Part shown: piece by piece, positions 10,761-22,305 of the stretch | Layout of the letters: each line of letters opens with the position of its first letter | Numbering within the stretch: position 1 is the stretch's first letter | Source: Setophaga petechia | Taxonomy: Eukaryota > Chordata > Aves > Passeriformes > Parulidae | Direction: 5' to 3' | DNA: 64,000 nucleotides | NCBI GenBank assembly: GCA_024362935.1 | Contig: JANCRA010000003.1 | Location: 44,957,344-45,021,343, forward strand | Notes under the pieces: model-generated | Database searches by the model: none | What the model was told of the DNA's origin: nothing | What the model saw: only the letters and a program-made list of their open reading frames with translations | Program-made: the position numbers and the translations under genes

Positions 10761-13700
10761 CAGGTTTCAGCTCATCCTGAGCGTTGTGCAAAGTAAGGAG
10801 TGAAGCTGGGCTTTGGATGAGTAAGGGAGAGGTTTCAAAGCATGCATGGTGGTGTATAACCACCAAGGCTGAGTAAGGGGCAGGGAAGGCAACAAGGCTT
10901 CTTTGACTAGGAAGACAGGGCGTAGGCCCTCTGGAATATCAGAGTAGCCGGTTCCAAACTCTCTTCTCTGCTGTGGTTTGCTTGGCACAAGGAAGAGGTA
11001 ACTGATTTATGGCTTCCTCATTCTCCCAGTGCCAGCCCTGACCTCAGCACAGGATAGAGAACTGCATTCTCTTGTGAGAGCTGAGGCATGCCTAAGTGCA
11101 GGATGTTCCAGCCACAAGCCTTCCCCTGTCCCTGTTTATTTGACAGGACAGGGGGAGTTAGGACCAAATGTTCAGCATGCGCAGGTTAGCTCCTGGCACC
11201 TCTGTGGACCTATGCCCAGATCCAGTCATTTTCTCCTGGACTTCCTTTCCTATTTGCTGGAGTCTTGTTTTGCCCCCTTTAAAGAGCAGGTGACTGTTGT
11301 GTGTAAGAGCCCAGACCATTATTATTGATATCTTGTTGAAGGAGGAGACCATTGCAAATGTTTTGGGAGATATCCAGGTTCAGTAAAACCGACACTGTTT
11401 GGAAAGATTGTTGATTGGAATCAATCACTGAATGATTGGAAATGCATTCCATAATGATTTCAATAATTCCATAATCTGTAAGTGATAGATTTCTAAATAG
11501 TAGGAGCAATTTTCATCACCTGGTGGGATACAGCATGGTTTCAGTGTCAAGAAATCTGTTATCAAGTCACAGATATACTGAGATCAGATGCTCAGCACCT
11601 CTTCAGATCAGCAGGGAACTTAGGGACAGCACATCTGAAAAGAAACCACCAACAGACCAACCTCAGGGAAGGGAATGATTTGATTGTGCTCACAGCAAAC
11701 ATACAGACTGATTGTGTTTGGTTGGAGCTGTGTTCACTCAGTGTTGTCTTTTTTAACTCCTCCACACAGTTTCTGAAAGCAGACAGAGTTGTTATGGAAA
11801 TAAGGCAGATGGAAACCCCCTCCTCCTGTAATCAGTGTGATGGACTCCTTGGCAAAGGAGCTGGGATTTCCTTTGTGCAAACATAAAAGTCATTGGTGTT
11901 TAGCAGTGGAAGTGCCAAGTGGCATTCTATTGTCTTTCCTTTCCACTTCTTTTGCTTGTTTGAAAAAGTCATGTCTGAATGTGTCTGAGCTGATGCTTTG
12001 TTGCTAAGGCACTTCGTGGGAGGATCCAACTCAGCAATACAATATTACTGAGAAAGAGGGTGTTGGAACTATTTTTTTTCAAAAAAGTTTTCCCCTGATT
12101 TACAGAAATCATATTTCTGTGTTTATCTTTCTGTCTTTTTGCCCATTTCTGTTCTTTCAATACTTTTATTTTGTTTGTTTTCAGGTTATGTGGTGTGTTA
12201 TAGAGCTGCTATTTTCTCTATTTTTTGTTTAAATTATAGGTAGTTTAAATACGTAGAATAATTTCTGAGACTATTTTGGTGAGTTCTCAGCTACGTTTGT
12301 TTCTAGAAATCTGAGCTTAAAATTCTGTTTCAAGCTGTAGGCTACATTTGTATTTATAGTCTGCTTAGTGAGTTAATCATGTTATCACATTTTACCAACA
12401 TTAATCATATTATCACATTTTACCCATATTATTCATGTTATCACATTTTACAAATATTATTGTTATTTCTGCTGTGGGGAGAAGCTGTGTCGTTACTGAG
12501 CTTTTAGGATGTTTTCAAGACATAAGTCTTAGACTCTGTGGTTTGTACTGAAGTTTTCTAGTTTTTATGGAAAAGGGTCAAAATTCCAACCGCATCTCTC
12601 CTTGGAAGCAACTTTCAGAGCAGTGGGTGGCTTCAGAATGAGGGAAACTTTGCAGCTCCATACTAGATTTCAGCAGCTGTCTTGTACAACTGTATTATAT
12701 TTTGTTGGAGTGCTGTGCCTGCCAATATCACTTGTGATTTAGCTTTGTTACCTTGGGTGTTTTCCATGTACCTGATTTAAAATAAAACTAAATGAAATTA
12801 ACAAAAAATGTAAAATGTCATCTTGGGAAGTTTCCTGTGATCAGACAGATAGATGGAAGTAAAAAAATGGAGAAAAAGGGACTATTTCAAATTAGATAAG
12901 AAACTGAAATCTTACTACTTTATTTCAGTTCTCTAATCCTGAGGCAAAAGGCTTTCTTTTCCCCCTCTCTTCTTCTCTCCTTTTTTTCATTTTTTGTTGT
13001 TGCCTGTGAATATCTCAAAAGATCTAAACGTGATGTAAATCTTAGAAATGAATGAGTCAGTAAAATAAATGCATATTGAGTATATTTCAAATCTCACAAT
13101 TTCTATTTCAATTTAGTGATTTGATAATGGTCTGGCTTGACCTTTCTAAATGTTTGTGTTTGGCAATGCTCAATTTCGTTGATAATATATTAAAATTCAT
13201 AGCATAATTTCTGAGCATCTGTGGAGATGGGGTATCCTCCAACATTATCCACCTGCACATTTAGACACTGGCAAAACTTTTAAGATCTTCTGTAGTAGCA
13301 CACACTGTCACTCCCTACTCAGTCTTGACACACTCATGTGTCTCCTGGCAAATCTTTTCATAAAGAAACAATGACTTTTCAGGCTTGAAAGAAAATCAAA
13401 AACCAGGAAACATTTCAATTTTTCTATAGTTTTGCTGCATAGGTTTGGTAGATCTCAAGCAGTGTTAGGAGCTGAGCAGACTGACTTACATGTATCTGCT
13501 CAAAGTGGAATTCATCCAGACCTACTCCTGGCAGTCACCTTCAGAATCTCTCTATACAAGATTCTAGTTAAATTACTGCATAAGTTTGACCATACTTTTG
13601 TCAGAAATGTGCTGCCTATTGGCCTTTCCAGTTAAGAGAAACAGAGTCAGAGCATCACTTTGCTGTCTCAGATGATTCTTGCTGCTCTGTGGGCTTCAGG

Positions 13701-15050
13701 AATGTCATGAAAAAGCTTTTCTAGCTTCTTCTTCCTCTGTGCCTGTGCACATGTTCATACAGCTAGAGAGTCTGTGCTTGTGTGATGCTTTACTCCTGTC
13801 CAATGCTTTCATTCTCTGTATGGTCTCATTTTCCATTTCAGTTTCTACAGATGATTCTTAACATACAAATCTTTAATGCTTATTGCATAGCCCCATTTTA
13901 AAGTCATCATGTTCTTGTTTTGCTCTAGGTTTCACAGAATGAATTGCTTTGCTTTTCATTACCAATAGAAGGTAGAATCAATAAACCTCTGTCATTCCGT
14001 CTATATATAATTTTATTAGAAAAGTCTGTGTGGAAGGAACTCCATCTCCAGGCTGAAAATGTTCTATTTAAAAGGTTGCACTGGGACAATGAGTAAAACT
14101 AATATTTTAATGGATGACATCTATATTGTTTAACCAGTGTAACTGATGTTTCTGTTACTAATCTAAATTCTGAAGCCCAGCAGAAGAATGCAAGTGTGTT
14201 GCATTATGTAAATGATGTATAGGGTTCACACTGTTGAGAAAAAAGCCCCTGAAATAGATATTGAATTGCTAACCCCAAGGCAAGGATCACCAGCTGTCTT
14301 TCAGCTCCATAAAGGAGTTGCTAACAGGAGCAGTTCATCTGACTCTCAGCACTACTATCACTTCTTAACTCTTCCAGTGCATAAATCCCCTATTGAAAAG
14401 AAATAAAAACTTAAGTTAGTATTTCAAAGCCTCTGTTTCTTTTAAATAGAAAAGAAAAGCAGCACATTTTTGTAAATCTGTGGAGTTTTTATCGTTATTA
14501 AACTAATACACTTTAGGCTATTTGGTCATATTAGTAACTGAAAAATTCAGTAAGAACATGAATGTGTTATCATAGCTGATCTGCACTACTTCAGGTGCGT
14601 GAGACACGGTATATCTCATTATTATTTAGCCCCCTGAGGTATGCTAGGGTCCTCACAGAAGACACAACCCTTGATAAATAGCAAGTGATTATCATCTCAA
14701 GCTCTGGTCCTGCAATTTACTATAGGAGCAGTACTTCCATCTGTGCAGAGCCTTATCTGCTTCAAGGTTTCAGGCACATAAAGAGCTGTCTGCAGGAGGA
14801 TGCCTGGCTTCAATAGCCCCTTGTTCTCTCGTAGATCCCTATCTGGGCAGAGCTTCTTCTGTGCTCAGGGCCTGCTCTAAACCAGGAATCAATTGGCGAA
14901 CGTTGTTCTGCCGAGGGATCTGGGAGCTGCTGCAGGGAGGTGGGTGCATGCACATTCTGGTGGTTGTGTTTGTGCATCCTCCCTCACTGCAAAAGGGAGG
15001 AGTGGAGGCTTTTTGTCACAATCAGCTTGAGTTCCATGTTTGGAGAAATG
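10761..15050. other. Non-coding unique DNA
   Basis: No gene recognised. Open frames of 60 to 99 codons occur on both strands without motifs. A three-copy minisatellite at 12374-12457 is listed separately. The remainder is AT-rich unique DNA. Confidence 0.7.
12374..12457 (+). repeat. 28-bp minisatellite, three copies
   Basis: Three head-to-tail copies of a 28-bp unit start at 12374, 12402 and 12430. All share the core ATCACATTTTAC. The copies differ at a few positions each, so the array is moderately old or constrained. The unit is AT-rich and has no open frame of note. Confidence 0.85.
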
Positions 15051-15350
15051 GTGTACTGTATTTAATGAGGACCCGTGTAATCAGGACACCTGCATTCCCG
15101 GTATGTTGCCCAGGGAACCAATTTACCCTAATGACAGTGAATGACATTTACTGCTGCTTAGACAAGGACTTAATTTAAACAATAGAGCACCAGCAATATT
15201 TAGCTTAATGGGGATCTATTGGGTTCATGCCAGTGGGTTAAGTAATGTTTAACTAGTTGTTAAATGGGTAATAATAGAATAATACTTTGACTTATGTAAG
15301 GCAAATATATTCTACCTGGGAATCTCCAAGTATTAAAGAAATATTAAGGT
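15050..15350. promoter_or_regulatory. Candidate conserved non-coding block
   Basis: A repeat-free segment with homeodomain-like TAAT words, AGTTGTTAAATGGG-type text and several preserved CpGs at its left edge (ACCCG, CCCGG). It overlaps the end of a 105-codon plus-strand open frame (14861-15178) that has no recognisable domain. The call rests on texture only. Confidence 0.2.
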
Positions 15351-16623
15351 ACTGTAACTCAGAGTATCTGTTTTGAAAGGAAAATACATTTTTCTCATTT
15401 TTCAGAGATGCACAGAGAAACTGGGTTTGTCTAGTGTGTCCTCAGTTTGACATTCAGTAATACATTGATGGTATCTGGGGATGGACTTGTGAGGGAAGTA
15501 TTCAATTCATTCACAGTTTGTGCCTGGGATTGATTTTGGCCCCATACTGGAATTTCAGAACCCTCTCCTCACTCTCTTAGTTATGCATTAAACCTCCCTT
15601 TTTTCTATTAAGTCAAAAGCTCTTGAAATGGTGTAAATCTACAACATGACATTGTTCTTCACAAACAGTGAGAACCAGATGAACCCTGAAAAATATTGTT
15701 GTAATATGCAGTTCTAGAATGAGGCTTTGGATTTGATCAGCTTCCAACACCATGAAGATGTCAGAATGCAGAGACAGTGGACCCTTGGTCAATAAAGGAA
15801 GATGGTTTAGAAGTCAGAAATGCGATTTTTTGTTGTGTTATTTAATTGTAATTCTTGGATTTAATTGTACCATCCAAACCACTATGAAAGCTGCTCTGTA
15901 CAAGAAGCTAATTTCATGATGTTGGTGTCTAGATCCCAGTAAAATTCTCCACTGTTTAACACTGGAGACTTGGACTTGTCACAGAGATGGGTCATGCCCT
16001 GCCTGCAACTCCAGCTGTAAGCTTCCCTGCACGTGTGGTTTCAATTGCCTGCGTGTCAAGGCATCAGGGCCCAGCTCTTGCAGTCCAGCTGTTTAATCTG
16101 GACTGCAGCTGCTAAAGCAGATAAACATCTGCAAAGAGATAAGAAAGGTAAAAATACAGGCAGAACCACAATTGTTGAGAGAGGGTCATTAGTAGCTCAA
16201 GGGTTCTAGAAGAGAAAAAGCCAGCATGGAAAGGGATAAAATCTTAAAAGGGAAAGGGGGAGTGAGGAAACTGGCGTCAAAGTCTGTTTGCTAATAAATA
16301 ATTGCGTTACACTTCTTAGATAAGTGTCCTACTTGCTGTGTCTCTTTTGTGCTTGGCTGATGGTGCTCAAACAAGTGATATGTGGCTTCAAAAAATCAGC
16401 ACCTTTAAGGCACCTCCAGCTCATCCTTGTTCTTAGACAGAACTACTCTGCTTGTGGAAAACCTGTTGAATTGACTGGAAAATTTATGGGAAAAAGGTTT
16501 GTGTTTAAATCTGATTTCATTCAGGTTTGTTCTCTCATGCCCGCATAAATGCTACAGTTCTTAGATTACCATGACAGTGCTGTACTTTCCTGGAATTAGG
16601 GATATCTCCACTATAGTGGTGTT
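15351..16623. other. Non-coding unique DNA
   Basis: AT-rich DNA with no recognised gene or repeat. The 74-codon open frame at 16324-16548 has no motif. Confidence 0.7.
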
Positions 16624-16851
16624 AGAATCACAGAATCTTTAAGGTTGGAAAGATCTCCAAGATCAGCACCAGGCCCACTAGGCCAGGCCAGTGGGCCTAG
16701 CCACCTTGAGCTATTTCTTGAACACTTCCAGGGATGATGATCCCACTATCTTCCAAGGGCAGAACATTCCAATGTTTAACCACCTTTACAGTGAAGAAAT
16801 TCAACTTGAACCTCCCCTGACACAACTTGAAACCATTTCCTTTTGCCATTA
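16624..16851 (-). mobile_element. CR1 LINE 3' fragment
   Basis: Read on the plus strand this begins with AGAATCACAGAATC and continues through the characteristic CR1 reverse-complement text (TTCCAGGGATGATGA..., CACTATCTTCCAAGGGCAGAACATTCCAATG, AACCTCCCCTGACACAACTTG). It is the 3' part of a 5'-truncated CR1 non-LTR retrotransposon inserted in minus orientation. Truncation at the 5' end is the norm for this family. There is no coding part left. Confidence 0.92.
16671..16698. repeat. Hairpin inside CR1
   Basis: AGGCCCACT at 16671-16679 is the exact reverse complement of AGTGGGCCT at 16690-16698, with a 10-base GC-rich loop that itself repeats GGCC. It lies in the poorly conserved 3' part of the CR1 copy, so it is probably a local mutation product. 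Confidence 0.6.
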
Positions 16852-16954
16852 TTCTGATATTAATTAATTTGATTAAAAGCTAGTATCCTGCCTAAAGCAG
16901 CACAAGAAGTGACTTGGATACTGCATTTTATTTCTATATAACCAACATATGAAT

Positions 16955-17160
16955 GATGTGTGTATACGTATTTATATGCACATAAATATATATATATAAT
17001 ACTGATGATATATAAATATTACACATTTATGTGTACATATATAAACTTACTGTATTTGTACATATACATGCATTAATTATATAAGTATAAAAGTATCTAT
17101 GTATATATGTGTATATGTATAAAAGTATTAATATATAACATTCACATAAATATTTTTTAA
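16955..17160. repeat. AT-rich low-complexity block
   Basis: TATATA runs mixed with TATGTGTATATG-type purine/pyrimidine alternation, including TATATATATATA near 16988-16999. Degenerate (TA)n/(TATG)n simple repeat. It starts about 100 bp after a CR1 copy. Confidence 0.8.
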
Positions 17161-17755
17161 ATAAACAAAAATACAAAGGAAAAGTTAGTGATACTTAAAA
17201 CTTCAAGTTTGCACCAAGATTATGGGCATGTAAACCTCTTGTAATGTTAAAATATTGCCAAATTGGAATATTGTAGCAAGTATTTTATGACTGGATTTAT
17301 TAAGTATATTTTGCTTTCTAAATAAAAAGTTATCGGATTGTGCTGTGCCCTAGTTTTGGAAAACAGACTCCTCAACTGTTAGACTGGCAGAAGGTTTGTA
17401 GCATTTCAAATGGAAATTAAGTCTCTTGCACCTAGTTGCATTGAGATAGCTTTGGACTATTAGTGTATCTCAGTAAATTACTTATTTTTCTTAGTAGTTA
17501 TTACAATTTTTGCAGAGTGTATATTGATTATAAGGCAGGTACAGCTAACAAAAACGTATTGTATTATGAAGAAATCTTTGGGAAGATAAACAATAGAATT
17601 TTGTACCTTTAGTGGCAGCAAAGAGTACCAGAAAGCTTAGTTTTAGTATGTTTGTCAGATTTTTTTACATGATTTGTTAATGTGGGGTTCTTTCCCCCTC
17701 ATAATGTGAGGATATGTTGCATCACTTGTCTTCTGCAGATTTTTAATGTATTATT

Positions 17756-17912
17756 TGCTTGGTTTGGTTGGTTTTTTTGGTGGAGTTTTTTGTTTCTATG
17801 TTTTTATTTTAGGGAGTTTTTGTTTGTGTTTTTTGTTTGTTTGGGGGGGTTTTGTTGTTTTGTTTTTGTTGCTGTTGGTTTTTTGGTTTTTTAGGTTTTT
17901 GTTTTTTTTGTC
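17756..17912 (+). repeat. T/G-rich low-complexity tract
   Basis: Almost only T and G for about 150 bases, built of GTTTT/TTTGG-like words with one run of seven G near 17842. The Phe-rich open frames here (17682-18003) are an artefact of T-rich codons. Confidence 0.8.
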
Positions 17913-18846
17913 TTCAGAAACAACTTTAGGTGATCTGCTTACACATTTTCATGTGGTGACTCGTTATTTCATCTCACGTGTTTTGTTTTGGAGTGTGAAT
18001 TAAAAGGCATTTTTGCCAGGCATGGCTGCTTTCTTGCACTATAAAGCACCTCTTGGACCAGGTGCAAGAGTAGTACAGCCACACACTTTTCAAAGTGAAA
18101 AGAATTATCTTCTCCTGGGCAAGAACCCTGTTGATTTTAGTGAGTGGAAGCTAAGTCACCAGATTTGGAAAAATTTATTTTACTATGTAAATGTATTTAC
18201 TTTACACAGGGTTCTATCTATGCCCAAGCAAACAGGGGGAACCTGGAAGAAATCAACTGAAAGGGAATTCTTCCTTCTATGAGAGAAAACCAGCACAGCC
18301 TGTCAGAAGATGAGGTAGTTAAACAACTTGTGATCTGGGATATCATTTTCCTTACATGACAGGATAACAATGAGAACCGTATTTCCTTGCAGTGATGAAT
18401 CCAAGACTGTTTCCCTGGTGACTTCTGTCATATATCAATTCCCTTGCATCAGCCAGTGATTACCAGAGTCCTTGTTCTTTCATGGAAAGCAGAGTAGAAG
18501 CTTGTGCTGTGATGTTTATCCATGATTAAAGCCAGAATTTTGTGTGGAAACAGTTATTGCACCTTAATAAGTCTGCTACAAATACAAAGGAAGCACATTT
18601 TAATCTGTATGGAACATTAGTACAGCAAAACCCATTTTACATAAATGTACGAAAAGCAAAGATCAGTTGAGGCCAATGGGGATGAGGTTTGGTAGTCATA
18701 CAGGTTAGGAAGACATTTGGTACACTTTTTAAGTGCATCTGCCTCTAGATGAAAACAGGATGCATTAAGGTCCTGACTGAAGTTGATACAAGCATCTTTA
18801 GTCTGCTCCATGAAATTATATCTGTAGGTAAACATACGAAATTTTT

Positions 18847-18960
18847 AGTAGATAATTTAGATAATATATGCATATGCATGATATAATATAAATTGTATAT
18901 TGCTGTATGAAATATAATATTAATTTACATAACTGTATATAATATATTACACATTGTGTA
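18847..18960. repeat. AT-rich low-complexity block
   Basis: Degenerate ATAATATA/ATATGCATATGCAT text with very little G or C. No element ends are seen. Confidence 0.7.
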
Positions 18961-21900
18961 TAAATAAACAAGAGAAGTAATCCTCCACTCAAATTTGATT
19001 TGTTGAAAACAATAGTTGAAAAAATAATTGTAGTTGCACCAGGAAATAATTTTGCAGTCTGTTTGAATCAATATATTAGCATTGAATGTGACTCTTCCCT
19101 TACTCCTTAGAAGGATTTCTTCATTTGTCCAGAAATAGCTCTTCATAGCTTCCCCCAGAAGTTATATTAATATCCTGCTTCAAGGCTTGACATATGAGGG
19201 GTTTACTGGGAATATGTTTGCTGTATCAAATTGTACATCAGATCTTGGGAGGTTAAAAGAGTTTGGGATCAGTCCCTATTCTACTGATTGGTGGGATAGG
19301 TCTGGCTATGACTGCACTAAACCTTTCTGTTCCTTTGGTGAAAAAGCTTAAACAGATGTTATGGTTCACCCTGCTGATTAATAGTAGATTTTTTTCTGAG
19401 GGACAGAAGTCAATGATTAGTGCTCTAGAGGGTTGCAGGTGCATTGGAGTTTGCTTTTGCACAAACTGTGAAAAATTTTTATTTGCAGATGAAAAAAAAA
19501 ATGGAAAACCCTTCTGTATTACAGAAGATAATTTAGTAAGTCGTAGCACACCTTTGGTTCATGAGAATAGGGGTTCTGCCAAGATCAGCAGCAAGGTTCC
19601 CCTTGCCAGCACAAAGTATCATGTGCTGTTTTATAATAAGAAGAGGAGCTGACAAGTGTCAGCTGTGGCTCTAACGAGTTTGTATGGTCCCCACGAGGGA
19701 ACTGTGTGACAGGGTCAGGGTTTGTGCTAATAACAGGAATAAGTGGAAAGAGTAGGTGATGGAAGGGGTGGAAATAAACATATGACTAAGCAGTGAGATC
19801 CTCTTCTTTCATCTGTTTCTTGATGCAAAGAGTCAAGAGAGAAAAGACAAAAGTGACTAAGAGGGTGGTGTTTTCTCTGTTTATACTAAGTGTATTTCTC
19901 CCACATGAGTGATAATCCTGAGTCCTGGCAAGGAATAAGGCTGTTTTCCTTCTGTCTCCGCTTAGTGAGGTCTTTGGAAATGTTTTCCTCCTGGCATCAT
20001 TTTCTCTAGGGTCGTACATGCTAGCACAGCTTTCCAACAATTTATAGGCAAGTTAAGACAGAAGGTGTAACACTCTTGTTCACAATGACAGGGAATAGGG
20101 ATTCCTTTGGCTGTGTTGTGCCACAGATAATCTCCTGATATTCTACTTGGATTTCTGGAGCTTGTTCAGCCCTGAATCTGTAGACAGGGGTAAAAACACT
20201 GCTTGCTGTGTCGGCTTTGCAGTAGTTCCTTCAGAAATACATCTTTGAAATAAATTAAAAATGAAATAGGAATTCTTTGCAAAGATTATAAAATGAATCT
20301 TAATGTTTATCACAGATACTAAAAACACAAGCCCACAGTTTTAGGGAGCAATGAGCAAATTTGCAGTCAAAAATCCAGGTAGTTATTTCCAGTTTAACGT
20401 ATGTGTGATTGAGGATAATTTTAAGAAACACAATTGAATTAATGTTTAAGTCCAAGATCAGTCTGAAACTTAGAATAGAATCCTTCCTCTCTCCAAGTGT
20501 GGTGAAAAGGGTAGTATTATTCATGTGAGAATTCAATGCAGTTTGATTTCCAGGGTCATTTTGGTCTAGAATGATTCTGCTCTGTTTGCTCTTCCTGCCC
20601 AATTAGCATTCCACGTTTCTGAAAGCAAAAGAGGGGTGTCTCCAGTTGTATCTTGTCCATTCCTTCTTAATTATCAGATTTATCTTATTAATTTATTTGT
20701 TTATTAATATTGGATGGTTTTCCTCAATGTTGTTTTCAAAAAGAACTGTTTTGAGTGGCAAGGACAAATAACTCCTGGTTGCTCTTGTCAGATTCATACT
20801 TGTTCAGCCCTTTTCTTTGCACTTTTTCAGAACAGAGTCTTGGAATGGAAGCACTCATGATAATAAAGCAATGCAATTAACTTCATATGTGGCCCTGATC
20901 CACATTTTTCTGAAGTAAAACTCTTCTTTTCATTGACTCTGGTGAGTCTTGGGCCAAGCTGAAAAAAAGAAAAAAGAAAATTCATGAAAATTTAAAGATT
21001 ATTTTTTAAGGGTTTTTTTTCAGCTGTTTTAATGTAAGTAATTCAGAGACCTTCCTAATGGTGCAGAGGGAAGGGGGGGAGCAATAATCTAACAATCATA
21101 CAAAGACTATTTATTCTATAAGAAAACCCCAACAACAAGAGATGAAAGAAAAAAGTAAGAGTAGGAAAAGGCATAAAGCTGCATGTATAGTATGAGGAAA
21201 AATAATTTTCTTTATGAAAAGCTGAACATAAAGGAACTTGCAGCTCGTATTCATGGTAGAGAATTTTTGGTTAAAAAGATTGACATTTTAATAAACTGAT
21301 CTTAATTAACACTACTTTGAAATTCTGAGTTGTACGCTCCCTATCTCAAAACACTAGAACCAGTGGCTTTTTAAATAATTTGCTGCTTGTGGGTGATCTC
21401 TTTTTGAAACAAACCCAGACCCTCCAGTCACAATTTATTTTTTATTTCAAAAATGATTTTTACTAGCAAATTTTGCTTTGGTTCAAGAGAATTATAAATC
21501 ATTATTACACAGCCAGACACTTCAAACATTTTGTAAGAGCTTTGTGACCAATGAAGCATCAAAGGCAATGCTGAAATCCATGATTACAGCATGGGTGCAC
21601 GTCCATTCATTAATACATTAAAGTTCAGGACTCTAATGTTATTAATAGGATTTCCAGATTGTGGTGTACTTATCTCTTAAAAAGGTGGCTCTTCCTGTCA
21701 CACAAAACAAGAAGATTGTTCTTCATTAATACCAATTTATGGAAACTTTATTTTTGCAGACAATTTAGGGCTGAAGAACTTAGATTTCTTAGTAGCTTTT
21801 GGCTATTATTTATTCACCAAAGACAGATGTAGCTTTTATTTCCCCTTCTATCTCCACCATACGGTACTATTGGTAATGTGCGTAGGGAAGGAGGGAAGAC

Positions 21901-22087
21901 AGGCAATTATCTATAGATACTTTTCTTGACCCTTTCATTTCTGACACTAAATTACACTCAGTGATCATGGATCTTTATGCAGCTTTCACTGTAATAAGCT
22001 CTTGGAGACATATTTAGTATGGAACAGTATATTTTGGAATGTACTTCAAACACAAGATAGCCCTTAAAGGCCTCGCTGGGTTCAGAT

Positions 22088-22305
22088 CTCTATTGTATTA
22101 GACACTGCATGGATCCATAATAAGTGATGGCCCCTGCCCTTCAGCATTACAACCCATGCAAATGAGTAGAAGATCAGAATAAATTAATTTGTTGTCTGGA
22201 TTTTACTGCTGGGGAACAAAGATGCAAAGACTGAATGACTGGTTTGAATAGTGCATCATGTCTGTGGTAGAACTGGGCAATGACTCACTTTCTCTTAAGA
22301 TCCCA
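22088..22305 (+). repeat. Ancient amniote repeat, L3/CR1 3'-end-like
   Basis: The order of words follows the deep amniote L3/CR1-type 3' consensus: TATTGTATTAGACACTGCA, CATAATAAGTGATGG, CCCCTGCCCTTCAGCATTACAACCC, then after about 55 bases GGGGAACAAAGATGCAAAGACTG and TGTGGTAGAACTGGG. In the living consensus these correspond to the 'tattgtgctaggcactgtac', 'cagtccctgcccc' and 'ggcagagctggga' segments. It is highly diverged, so it predates the bird-specific CR1 copies here. The exact family name is not decided. Confidence 0.6.

Larger units (their letters stand above)
16852..22087. other. Non-coding AT-rich DNA
   Basis: No gene recognised. It contains two AT-dinucleotide-rich blocks and one T/G-rich block (listed). 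The largest open frame is 129 codons on the plus strand (19263-19652), overlapped by a 98-codon antisense frame. Neither shows a motif, and I treat both as chance. Confidence 0.65.

Noticed and set aside
14861..15178. 105-codon plus-strand open frame
   Set aside because: No domain recognised; starts in ordinary DNA and ends inside a possible non-coding element.
19263..19652. 129-codon plus-strand open frame
   Set aside because: The longest frame outside repeats, but overlapped by a 98-codon antisense frame. It shows no domain, no promoter or splice context and no Kozak-type start, and such length is expected by chance in 64 kb over six frames.
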